Assembly (NCBI GenBank): GCA_027886185.1 | Contig: WOAB01000476.1 | Location: 1 to 64,000, forward strand | From: Rheum nobile | Taxonomy: Eukaryota > Streptophyta > Magnoliopsida > Caryophyllales > Polygonaceae | Reading direction: 5' to 3' | Length of the DNA stretch: 64,000 bases | In this document: in pieces, positions 44,146 to 55,802 of the stretch | Layout of the letters: the number at the start of each line of letters is the position of its first letter | Position numbering within the stretch: the stretch's first letter is position 1 | Translations under genes and position numbers: made by a program | Notes under the pieces: model-generated | Database searches by the model: none | What the model saw: only the letters and a program-made list of their open reading frames with translations | Told to the model about the DNA's origin: nothing

Positions 44146-47100
44146 TTAGGCCGAAAATAACTCAGGAAAACGCCTGAGCATATCTGACTCGGTTTCCCAC
44201 GTCTCCCAAGTAACTCCTTCGGTCCCTGACTTGGACCACAACACTCGTACCAACAGCACGATCTTGTTGCGCAAACGCTTCTCCCGACGCTCCAAAATAC
44301 GCACGGGCAACTCTTCATAAGTACCATTAGCTTGAATCTCGATGTCCTCATAGCTAAGCACATGAGACTCATCTGGCACATACTTTTTGAGTAAAGATAC
44401 ATGGAACACGTTATGCACTGGGTGAGCCGATGGCGGCAATGCCAAGCGGTACGCTAAGGTTCCCACCCTATCCAGAATCTCGAATGGTCTCACGTAGCGA
44501 GGGTTAAGCTTCCCACGCTTACCAAACCTGAAAACTCCTTTGGAAGGCGACACCTTGACGAAGACCTTGTCGCCAACCTCGAACTCGACATTCCTACGCT
44601 TCTTATCTGCGTAAGATTTCTGTCGACTCTGAGCAGTCAACATTCTCTGCCTGATCAAAGCAATATCTGCAGCTGTCCTCTCGACCAACTCTGGTCCAAG
44701 CAGAATCTTGTCGGCGTTATCGTCCCAACAAATCGGAGATCTGCATCTGTGACCGTACAAAGCTTCAAACGGAGCCATATTGATTGTAGCATGCCAGCTA
44801 TTGTTGTATGTGAACTCAATCAGACTCAAGATGTCCTTCCAGCTAGTCGGACGATCGAGCACACAAGCTCTAAGCATATCCTCCAGAGTCTGGATGGTCC
44901 TTTCAGACTGGCCATCTTTCTGAGGATGAAAAGTTGTACTGAACCTTAACTCGGTCCCCATAGCCTTATGAAGCTCCTTCTAGAATCTCGACATGAAACG
45001 GCCATCTCGATCAGATACAATGGTCTTAGGGATACCATGCAAACGGACAATCTCCTTCTGATAGACCTCTGCTAACTTCTTGACTTCCCACGTGGTCTTA
45101 ATGGCTATGAAATGAGCACTCTTCGTAAGCCGATCCACGATCACCCAGATAGCATCTTTCTGACCTCGAGTCTTGGGTAGCCCTGTGACGAAATCCATGG
45201 CAATGCCTTCCCACTTCCACTCTGGCACAGGGAGAGGTAGCAACTCACCACCTGGCATGCGATGCTCAATCTTGACCTTCTGACAAGTCAAGCACCTAGC
45301 CACGAAGTCCGCTACATCTCACTTCATGTTTGGCCACCAAAACTTCTTCCTGAGATCCTTGTACATCTTGCTGGAGCCTGGATGCACAGAATAAGCAGAT
45401 GAATGAGCTTCTCTCATCATCAACTGATGAAGACTCTCTATGTCTGGCACACAGATTCTGTCCTGAAACCACAGCGATCCATCATCCTGAATCATGAAAC
45501 TGGGAGCTTTCCCATCCATCACCTCACTGCTTAACTTCACCAAGATGATGTCATCGACTTGCTTTTCCTTGATCTGATCCAGCAGTGTAGCCTGAATTTC
45601 TAGCATACTCTGGAAACATCTACGCTGATCATACAGGACTTCAATGTCGCACGACTCTTGGTTTAGCTTGGTCTGAGCAGTAAGTAGAGCAACTACAGTC
45701 TCGTGAGTTGTCTTCCGGCTCAGTGCATCGGCTACTACATTAGCCTTGCCCGGATGATACAGCAACTCCATGTCGTAGTCCTTGAGCAACTCTAGCCAGC
45801 AACGTTGTCTCATATTCAGCTCCTTTTGAGTAAATATATACTTGAGACTTTTGTGGTCAGTAAAGACTTGGCATCTTATACCGTAGAGGTAATGCCTCCA
45901 AATCTTTAGCGCAAAGACAACCGCTACTAGCTCAAGATCATGTGTCATATAGTTTTCTTCGTAAGTCTTGAGTTGTCTGGATGCATAAGCAATGACTTTG
46001 CCCCTCTGCATCAAAACACAACCAAGACCACACTTTGAAGCATCACTATAGACCACATAATCGTCATTCCCCTCTGGGAGTGCTAACACGGGTGCCGAGG
46101 TCAGCCGTCGCTTCAACTCCTGGAAACTGGCCTCGCACTTGTCATTCCAGACAAACTTCTTGTGGACCTTACGGAGTAGATTGGTCATAGGTAGAGCGAT
46201 CTTTGAAAATCCTTCTACGAACCTTCTATAATACCCGGCAAGCCCAAGAAAACTGCGCACCTCCTTCACGTTCTGGGGCTGTGTCCAATTAGCCACCGCT
46301 TCAATCTTTTGGGGATCAACCATAACCCCATTTTCATTGATCACGTGGCCTAAAAAAGCCACCTCTTTCATCCAGAATTCACACTTGGACAGTTTAGCAT
46401 AAAGCTGATGTTGTCTAAGGATTGACAAAGCAATCCACAGATGTTCCTCGTGGACTTCTTCAATCGGAGAGTAGATCAGAATGTCGTCTATGAAGACCAC
46501 TACGAACTTGTCCAAGTACTGGTGAAAACATCGATTCATCAGGTCCATAAAGACAGCTGGAGCATTTGTAAGCCCAAAAGGCATCACTACGAACTCGTAA
46601 TGACCATATCTGGTCCTGAACGCAGTTCTAGGAATGTCCTGCTCACGAATTCTGAGCTGGTGATAACCCGATCTCAGGTCGATCTTGGAGAAAACCTTTG
46701 CTCCCTACAACTGGTCCAACAAGTCATCAATCCTAGGCAGAGGATACTTGTTCTTGATCGTCACCTTGTTCAACTCTCGGTAGTCGATACAAAGTCGGAA
46801 CGATCCATCTTTCTTTTTGAAGAACAATACCGGAGCACCCCACGACGATGCACTCGGCCTGACATAACCTTTGTCAAGAAGATCTTCAAGTTGATTCTTC
46901 AACTCTTGCATCTCAGCTGGAGCCATCCGATACGGTGATTTGGAAATTGGCGCCGTACCCGGCTCAAGATCAATTGAAAATTCCACATCACGGTTCAGGG
47001 GTAATCCAGGAATTTCTTCCGGAAAGACATCCGAAAACTCTCTAACCACAGGAATATCAAGAACCTCAGGTCTATCCTTCGCGGGCGAATCCAAGTAGCA

Positions 47101-47680
47101 AAGGTACCCGACACATCCTTGTCGTAGTAGCTTAAACGCAGCCATCACATTGATCAGCTTGCCGTTATCAGCGTCATTCCGACCCTTGAACTTGCATACG
47201 AACTGGCCCCCAGATGACACCGTCACCGTTCTTGAACTGAAGTCGATCACCGCCTTGTGACGCGTCAGCCAATCCATACCAAGAATGATGTCGTATGGAG
47301 CCATGGCTATACAGATCAGATCTGCCTCAAACTCCTTACCCTGAATGGTAATCGGAAAGTCGGACAGATGTTTGGTTCCCACCAAACGTTCTCCATTAGG
47401 AAGACTAACGACGAAAGGGTCGCACGAATCGTTGCACACTAAGTCTAACTTGCTAACACAGCTATCCGAAATAAAGGAATGCATAGTACCAGAATTAAAT
47501 AGAATGCACACTGAAGTAGAGTGAAGGTATAAAGTACCTTGAGCAATTGGAGCATTGGATCCATCTGCTTCACGCATCTCGTACAAGTGTTGGCCCTGAC
47601 TTCCAAAAACAGCTGGGGCCTTTCCCCTGTTCTGAGCAGTCGTTTGAACTGACGGGCTAGGAGTCTCGGCAGGCTTGAAC
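44146..47680 (-). pseudogene. Pol of Tekay copy 2 (in-frame stops)
   Basis: Same domain order as in copy 1: protease (here altered to NSGTMHSF instead of DSGATHSF, so the catalytic Asp is lost), RT with FIDDILIYS, RNase H, integrase and a chromodomain-type end finishing at 44146 near the polypurine tract. Stops in the one frame lie at 46705-46707 (a Gln codon in copy 1), 45319-45321 and 44980-44982 (both Trp codons in copy 1). At the site where copy 1 has its second stop this copy keeps Trp. Not functional. Confidence 0.9.
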
Positions 47681-48867
47681 CTAGGTCGGTTGCTCTGATG
47701 AACTGACCCTTGCTGTGACTCTACTCCCTTCTGCTTCCCCTGCTTGCAGAACTTCTATAGATGACCATCACGTTCACACCCAAAGCACGATCTCTTCTCC
47801 TTCTGGCACTCGTTGCTCTTGTGGCCAGCAACGCCACAGTTATAGCACTGAACTGCACTCCTGGTCTGCCCTGACTACTGAGTCGATCCTCCATGCGTCA
47901 TCTCCGTCTTAGCTCGACCGGACTTGGCAAAGTTAGACGGTGGCGCAGGGCGCTTAAAGCCACCTCCCTGGTTCTGGTTCTGCATCGACTTCTGTCGGTT
48001 ACGCCTCTTGGTCGACTCCTCTAGAGTTACCTCCAGCCTATAGGCATAATCCACATACTGCTCCAAGGTAGAGCATGTGTGGTGCACCATTAACGGCTTG
48101 ATATCCGGGCTCATCCACTCGTGGAAGTACCAGATCTTTTGGGCCTCGCTGGTAATCTCGATAGGGGCGTACTGTAAAAGATGATTGAACTTAGATGCCA
48201 ACTCGGTCACTTTCAGACCATCTGTCTTTGGGTACAAGAACTCTTTATGCTTCTCCTCTCTCATAGCACGAGAGAAAAAGCGATCAACCATCTTGGTCTT
48301 GAACATCGACCAAGTCAACACTGGGCTCTCTGCCAAACCTGTGCTCTCCCACCACTCGCTAGCCTCCTCCTTCAGCTGAAGAGAAGCGATATGGACCTTC
48401 TCGGCCTCAGTACACTCCACGTTCCGAAACAGCCTCTCCATATGGGAGAACCAATGAGTCACTGCTACTGGCTCCCCTTTCCCGTTATAGCAATCGGGCC
48501 TCATGGAAGTGATGGTCTTAAGAGCGCGACCATAGCTGTCTCTATCCCTGACGGCATTCTCCTGAACCACAGGGTTTCCGGGCTCCACAGCATCAGGAAC
48601 CGCTGTGTGAGTAGGCACTTCTTGCGCTTGAGGCGCACTGGGTCTCAATACATCTGCAATTGCCTACATCACAATCCTGCGAATCGCCTCAACAGCTGCG
48701 GCATCAAACAGCGCCGGTGCTTGGGTCTGATCCTGACCTTCACGCCTATGTTGAACGCGAGACTCTGACTCGTGCTCATCCTGAACACCTCTTCCCGCTG
48801 GCCTGGGATCTTGGCTAGTCCCAGCACCGGCTCGAGTCGAGTTCCTCGTGCTTCTTGGGTTCACCAT
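47681..48867 (-). pseudogene. Gag of Tekay copy 2 (in-frame stops)
   Basis: Starts at the ATG at 48865-48867 (MVNPRSTRN, as in copy 1). The gag core and both CCHC knuckles are recognisable. Stops at 48664-48666, 47875-47877 and 47755-47757 each replace a Gln codon of copy 1 (CAG/CAA to TAG). Where copy 1 has its gag-pol TGA this copy has CGA (Arg), so gag and pol form one frame here. Confidence 0.9.
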
Positions 48868-49416
48868 CTGTTTACCGATCAAATTCCAAGCATTCAATAT
48901 ATTAATATTATGCAATATACTTAGGCAATATACCAACGTAAATAAATTACTCAGAATAGATCAACTTGGCATTCTATAGATGAACCTTCGAACTTTTACA
49001 CAAGCAACACATGAGTCAAATCTTCGAGCATCAAAACAGAACTTGCTCGGAAATCTAGAAAATCCACAGACACTAGCCAAAACACTGAAACAAAACACAA
49101 ATACAACTGAAACACTAGCAAAAGAAGCTACGACACTAGGCAACGCCAAACCATACTAAGGCGTTCCAAGACGTCTCCTATAAGACCGGCTATCCATGCA
49201 AGGTCTCTTCGGGCTTGGCTCACCATCCTGCTCTGGTGATGAGCTTCGCACCCTGCTTGGTCCTGGGTCACACGACTCTGGTGACTCAGTTCCAATCTCA
49301 GCGACAGAAAAGAAAGGATCGTCCATAAGAGGTCCTCCAATTCCAGCTCTCCTCTGAGCGCTAGCGATCACCTGATCCATCTGCTACTGTTGCTCTATAT
49401 GAGAGTTCATTTCGCT

Positions 49417-50058
49417 CTAGCGAAGGATCTCTCTCAACTCAGCCTCTGATCTCCTCCTAATACCGTGCTCAGTGAATAGTGCCTCCCAATCAGCATCAGT
49501 CATGAGTGCATAAGCCGTCATTGGTGATAGTTCTGGACTGGGGGGAATAAACTGCACCCTCGGCTCCTGACTGTCCACTAGCAAGTGTCTCAAGTTGTCT
49601 GGCTCCTGGCTCTGTTCTTCCAGGTCCATCTCAGGGTCCTCCTTTGGATCATCCTCTATGGGATCCTCATCCTCGGGATCATCCTCAATCATATCCTCGT
49701 CCTCGACAGAATCTATCTCAAGCATCTCTTCTTCCTCCTCCTCGTACTCGATCTCCTCTGTAATTGGTCCCAGCAGAAAGTCGTCTTGGTAAACCCCTTG
49801 TTCATACCTTGACAACTCATCTTCCTGCTCCTCTTCCTGTACTTCCTCCACCCTTGGTGGCGGCACAGGTGCAAGCTCAGGGACCATAGCATCCCTAGCT
49901 ACAAGGACAACCGACTCGGGGAGAACGTGCTTGATGTCTTCGGGCGGGCTACTCGGGCCTCCAACCTCGAAACATCACTGAGGCAACGGAAAATCTAGCC
50001 TCGGCTGGTCCGTCTTAGCGTCTTCCGACCCCCTACCAACAAGAAAGCAGACACCCAT
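49417..50058 (-). pseudogene. Acidic extra ORF of Tekay copy 2
   Basis: Homologue of 10459-11175. It begins MGVCF at 50058. A CGA-to-TGA change at 49975-49977 interrupts it. It keeps the acidic EDEDPIEDD-like repeats (fewer than in copy 1) and a C-terminal DADWEALFTEHGI that matches copy 1. Homology continues after the TAG at 49417 to about 49156. The preserved ends around a variable acidic middle suggest a real protein in the family. Confidence 0.5.
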
Positions 50059-50248
50059 CCTACCGAACAATAAGGAAGGAATTAGTCTTTCTAGACATAG
50101 AACCAAGCTTACTACATCAGACTATAAAAAAGACACGACTATGAACGGTGTTTTTAAATTCTTTCCACTTTGAAAATTCAGAGCCCTTCAAAAGCATTTT
50201 AAAAAATGGATAAATGATATAAAAATCCCAAACCCGTTTTAAAACCTC

Positions 50249-50260
50249 GCTCTGATACCA
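50249..50260 (-). promoter_or_regulatory. Primer binding site of Tekay copy 2
   Basis: GCTCTGATACCA on the plus strand, i.e. TGGTATCAGAGC on the minus, four bases inside the LTR border at 50265 as in copy 1. Confidence 0.88.
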
Positions 50261-50264
50261 CAAC

Positions 50265-52074
50265 TGTAACACCCCCAAAACTTAACCCTTTTGGAAATGT
50301 ATTACCGCCAGTGACCCCAGTGTTCCTTACCGAGATCATCCAAGGCTTTACCGTTTAAATACAATTTATGAAATACAAATGATACATAATGATCAAAGCA
50401 TTCAATTCCAAAACATAACATTGTCAAGGAAACAAGAGTTACGGGATTACAACCCAATCCCGAATAGGCTAACACGGAGTTTAAACCAAATACAGCGGAA
50501 GTCTTATAAAGTAGGGTACAACGGAAGTCTTATAAAATACATTACAACCAAAGTCATTGTCCAAAAGATCTCAACATGATTAACGAAATAACTCAAACAT
50601 TCGAAAACCACCGTCGACTCCATAGTCCTTCTATTCTTCTGAGCTACTTTCTATCTGATGTGCCGAATCGAACGGATGACACCAGCCCACATGCAGATAA
50701 CAAAGTTCGTGGGTTAGTCTACTTGAATAGACTAGCAAGGGTACAAAACAGAATGGTTCAAAGCAGTCGTATTAGGTTAGACTCATCGCTTCTCGAATAA
50801 CAACTGATGACGATAGTCAACCATCATACTCCTACTGGAATAAACAAGAGGTATGCACAAGAGAAGATTCTGGAAGACTGAATCTTCACAGAAATCGACT
50901 CGAAAGAAGACTCCAACGGAAATGAGTGTTTAAGGAATTATGACAAATCTGGAATATTTACAGAATCATACAACAATGATTTAAAAGTTGACTGAGATGC
51001 TTCGGTTCACGACCAACCTCACCGCATACAGCGAGTCCAGATTGGAAAGAGAACGTACTATGATCAAAGTCGAGACGAGTTTTCCTAGCTGCACTATAAC
51101 TTAGCTGCACTACTCGCCGAAGGTTTATTAATTATATGCGTCGAGTAGCACTTATCTGATTTATATTACAAACCACACATCACATTATTATACTTTTACA
51201 TGTGTACCCCGCCATTGGGATGACACATCTTAGTATACGTTTCGTCGAGAGTGACGTACACCGAAAGGTTTGTGACACCAGCTAAGTGTCCTGTCTCTAC
51301 ACACTTGTGAAAGAGACCGATCATGATCTTAGAATAGTACCAGATGGAGACGAGCCACCCCGATACCAGATTATAAAGAAACGACCGGACGAAGTCCGAG
51401 TACATTCCTAACTAACAGTGCTAACCACACAGATATAGCACAATCACAGTTACAGAATAAATCCACATAAAGGCCCGAAAGGCGATCACAGATAATAGCA
51501 TTGTTCTAACAGATATACAACCTATTATATGATTTTCAAAACAGTTTATAAATCACTTCCAGAAGAACACAATAATAATCGTTCCAAATTAATTACTCAG
51601 ATAAACAATAATCAATGTAAATATGGAAACGATGAGCAAGAGTGAACCGCCACTTGCCTTAATCCGCAGAATAGAAACAAGCCTAACGACAACGATGAGA
51701 TTCCGGGCTCGACACGGGTATAGCTCCGACAGCACAACGACCTTCGAGTCGACCCATAAAAGGAATCCTAAGTTAGATCCGACATAACAACAGTACGAAT
51801 CTAAAAACGGTGAAAGAAATCGAAAGGAAAGACGCCACGACGACAACCAACCAAGCCAAAGCCACGAAGGCATTCTGGGCACTGGCGGCGGTCGCCGCAT
51901 TCATCACGGCGGGCGCCGTAAAGAACACGGCGGCCGCCGTGAAGAACTCCGACGACAGAACGAGAGAAAAACTCACCCAAATGATGCGCGTTTCGACCCC
52001 TTTTTGCCTTGCCTGGGTTCCAACCACCAAAGGCAACCAAAAGGCTTCACAAGGGCTTCTGTAAACACCACCAA
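50265..52074 (-). repeat. Truncated 5' LTR of Tekay copy 2
   Basis: Matches 41645-43475 closely, then stops matching after ACACCACCAA. The missing part, about 630 bp, includes the LTR outer end with the TATA box and most of the upstream GC-rich units. The break lies beside the inner part of the Mutator-type TIR, so one deletion removed both the LTR end and most of the right inner side of the host element. Confidence 0.88.
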
Positions 52075-52267
52075 GGGCTTACATTACAATTTCTTTTTAG
52101 TTTTTTTTTAAAAAATAATAATGATTTAACAGTATTTTAACGTGGAGATAACGGAGGGTCATTTAACGGACTTTTTAGAAAACTCGGGGTTATCACGCGG
52201 AATAGTCGAAACCTGTGGACATCTCGCGGAATTTGCAAAACCTGAGGGTTACCTCGCGGAATTCCTG

Positions 52268-52276
52268 TATATTTTT
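52268..52276. repeat. 9-bp target duplication TATATTTTT, right copy
   Basis: Matches 41336-41344. Confidence 0.85.
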
Positions 52277-53200
52277 ATATGTTTTTTTTCATTTTATTAT
52301 AAATGATGCTTAAAAAATTGCTTTATAAAGTATAAAATGAATGATTACTTTTGCTTCGTATACATTACATATCAATGGATATGGAATCTCTTATATTATT
52401 AATTGTATATAGGCCCAAAGGGTGTTTTATTTTTTGATATTTCATATAATATAATAAGACAATGTATATTTGTTGACATTGATTTCAATTTTAATGGATA
52501 TGGTATATACTATATAGCTCAATTTTGAGTTGTGGTGTTTTTGAAATAAGGCAACACCTTTGATTTTTGAGACAATGAAAATGCATATTATAAGCCTTTG
52601 TGAAAATTATGTAAAATTAAATTTGGATAGTAGAGTTTTTAGACTCATGCATATTTCTATGAGATTTGATTCAAACAAATTTTACATAATTTAATGCATA
52701 ATTTTATCTAACACTATTTTTTAGAGTACCAAAATGAGTTTTTTTTAACATTGACTTTCAATAGGAAACCAACATAATTTTGGCACATAATATAATATTA
52801 GAATTTGGATATATGTTAATTTATGATTTCTATATCAATCATTGAGCAAAATATAAACTACCTAATCTTAACAAAATTTAAAAAGTAAATGTTTTATAGA
52901 CTATTGATTTACAATTAGTCATTAAATTATTTATATTTTTCTTATTTTCCTTTTTCATTTAAGATGATTGATATTTTTATATTTTTGAATAATATATATA
53001 TATATATATATCTTAATATAGCATTTTACCATATCACTTTTAAAGCTAGAATTTTATTAAAATTACACATAATTATGTTTAACTTGTAATATCAGATAGT
53101 TTTCTACATATATTTATATCTCAAAATATAATTCCTATTTAAATTATAATTTTTATCCATCTATAATTCTAATTTTTTATCCATTCCTATATTCTTCTTT
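52277..53200. other. AT-rich stretch without recognised genes
   Basis: Only an (AT)n run near 52990-53012 stands out. Confidence 0.5.
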
Positions 53201-55802
53201 TTATCCTTAAAATATATACCCTTTTTATTTTCTTCTCTTTTCCCCTTTCTCCTCATTCTCTCTCCTCCCCTTTTTCAATTCATCTCCCCCGATATGCAGT
53301 AGCTCGTGGTCATCCCCTTCATGTAGCAGCTCCCTCCTCTTCCTTGAGTCATCAACCAACGCCAGGTCACCATACGCCGGAGGTCGAGCTCGCGCCGCCC
53401 TTTGTCGACCTGGTCTTGCCTCCAGTCCTCCCTTGGCCGTCTCCTCCCTTCGTCGACCGGAGGTCGAGCTCGCTCAGCCACCTCCTCCCATGGCTGTCTC
53501 TGTTGCCGGTTGTCAATCACCGCCCTTGTCGCCGGTGAAGCTAGCTTCCAACCCCAACTAGCCTCTTGCACCACCATCTCCTTCCAATTACTCTTGTGTG
53601 AGTTTCCCCCAATTCCTTAAACCCTAGCTTGGTAGATTTAGGTGTTTATGTTCAATTGAGGAATTTTAGGTACATTTGGTTCTTAATTAGATGTTATTTG
53701 ATGCTTTGGATGATTAGGTTGATCAAATTTGGAGGTTGGAGTTGGATGATTGTAGATTTGGGCATTTTTACGCACTTCTGAAAATTCTGGGCAATTTGCG
53801 TAATTTCTAGAAAGTTGTAGCTGAGTTCTTAAGGTGAGGCTTCCATCCACGAGCATGAAGAATTTTACGGATTTCAATTTGGATGCATATGTGAAAAGTA
53901 TGTGCTTTTTTGTGTTTTGTGAAGGTTTAAGAAGTTCGACTGTTTTCGTAGACGCTTGAACGAGTTGCTTGACGTTGAACGTCAATAAGACAAGTTATTT
54001 GTGAGCATTTATGTGTTATAGTCTAAGTTTAGGGGTCTTAATGTCTTATGAATGTCGAATTGTTTGATTGTGTTTCAAGCATGAGTTTATCTATATTAAA
54101 TTACTCATATTTATTATATAGTAATGATGTGTTGATAAATGAATGATGAATGTTGGTGCGTATAATAGTTTGTTATAAAAGAGTGACGAAATGTATGAAT
54201 CTTGTTGGATGTTTTGGACTTTCATGTTATAGTTTAAGTTTAGAGTCATGGACTATGCATGAGTTTTATATCTTAGTTTATGCATGAGTATTAAATATGA
54301 AATTATGTATGAATATATATATAACTTTGGATTGTGCATATTTATCGAGTCTTAGATCGTACTTGAGTATTTGAGTTTCGAATTATGGATGAATGATTAT
54401 ATAGTTGGTCGTGTCTTAAACATGTGCATGTATACGGGTATCGAGCATTACATGGTCTTGATAGTGTGGGACATGTCAATAAATGGATGTTGGTTGTGTT
54501 ACCTTACGATGTTGGTGAGGATATAATGATCATATAGATGAATATTGTTGTACGGTTGATTTGGAGCAAAATGATATGTTGATTAAAATGTGGTATGATA
54601 TATATGTGGGTAAGGATTGTTCCGATCTCCAAATGGTTTTAAATTGTTTTTCTACTGATAAGCTCCTCGACAGAGGGCTCCATCCGGGTGGAACGGTTCG
54701 AGAGAGTTCTCTACCTTTCTAGGGGAGGTCGGGTCACCTAGCTAGTGATGCCGTTTCCGATCCGTTGGTAGAGGTGATAATACCCGTTATACGGGTTCAG
54801 AAGGTACCTTCGTGTCCAGGACAAGCTTGGGCATGTTTTCAAAACGTTTTCGTATTTGGACTTGCAAATGAGTTTTCTTTAAAAGAAAAATATACTCGAG
54901 TATATAGATTTTGAATGATTTCTTAAAAGTTTGGAACATGTGGTTGGATTAGAAATTGAGTGAAGTTCATGTGATCTATTGTTGTATTCTTTGTGAGTAT
55001 GATATGTATGCTTGGAAGATCTGGTATTGCGACTATTCTAACTGTAACTTTTCCTATATATCTGTGTGTATGTGAAGTAACACTCTCTTGTATGTCATGA
55101 TTGTTTGTAAGTTTCCTATCATGTGTCATTGTCATTAATCTCGCATATCCGCATATATGTAGAGGATACTTTAGCAATGTATCATGTCTAGCTGTAATAT
55201 TTCTTGCATGTTGTATGTGTGTATGTTATACATTCTTGTTGTAACATGTACATCTATGTCTTTGCATGTGTATTTGTGATCACTTGCTTGCACTATTACA
55301 CGTATTAAATTGCTTATATAACTTGCTAGTCTGGTTGGAGACTAACACCCATTGTCGTGGGGGCTGGCTATGTCTTGTACATGGTCAGGTATGCTTTCAT
55401 TCAGGATCAACGTGGACGTCAAGCAAGGTGGACACGATATTAGGGCTGACTACGTGGGTGATCTGGGGTTAACTCTATTTCAAACGTTTTAGAATGATTT
55501 GATTATACAATTTCCGTTGTGATAAAAGTTATCTTTGTTAAACTGTTTTATACTCGTGATTTGAGTTATCAATTTTATTGTTCTAACCACTGTAGAGTTT
55601 TATTCTTTTAAAGTTGTATCTATATGACCAAAAATTGGTTTGTGATGGATTTACAGATGGTGTTTTATGTATGATCTCACATTTATGTTTTATATATCTG
55701 ATTTATCTTTTATTGGATATTGTTTTGATATTTCATTCTTAAACGCTTTGTGGATCCTTTGGGATTCATGACACTGTAACACCTCAATTTGGGGCGGTTA
55801 CA
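53200..55802 (+). repeat. Possible solo or fragmentary LTR ending at 55802
   Basis: The segment ends GGGGCGGTTACA, much like GGGGGTGTTACA at the end of the Tekay LTRs. A pyrimidine-rich leader at about 53230-53600 follows a weak TATA-like ATATATAC. Near 55330-55450 there is a GC-richer part with GGCTGGCTATG and a GGTCAGG, reminiscent of LTR 3' parts. I found no left border and no target duplication, and there is no internal region. The short frames in 53275-53620 are not supported as genes. Confidence 0.35.

Larger units (their letters stand above)
41645..52074 (-). mobile_element. Tekay/Del-type Ty3 element, minus strand (copy 2), decayed
   Basis: Same family as 7891-18885, in reverse orientation. 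It has a full 3' LTR (41645-44109), polypurine tract, pol, gag, acidic extra frame, primer site (50249-50260) and a 5' LTR cut short at 52074. The whole gag-pol lies in one frame, interrupted by six stops. No target duplication can be checked because the right end is deleted. The family is certain from high protein similarity throughout. Confidence 0.92.
41345..52267. mobile_element. Mutator-type TIR element containing a nested Tekay element
   Basis: Terminal inverted repeats of about 165 bp at 41345-41510 and about 52100-52267 start CRGGAATTCYGCGAGGTAAC. Each TIR holds three sub-repeats of about 28 bp beginning ATTCYGCGAGGT or ATTCCGCGWGRT. The flanking 9-bp duplication is exact. What remains of its own interior is about 130 bp on the left, up to 41644; nearly all the rest is the Tekay insertion. 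No transposase is seen. Superfamily assignment is from the 9-bp duplication and the TIRs. Confidence 0.85.
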
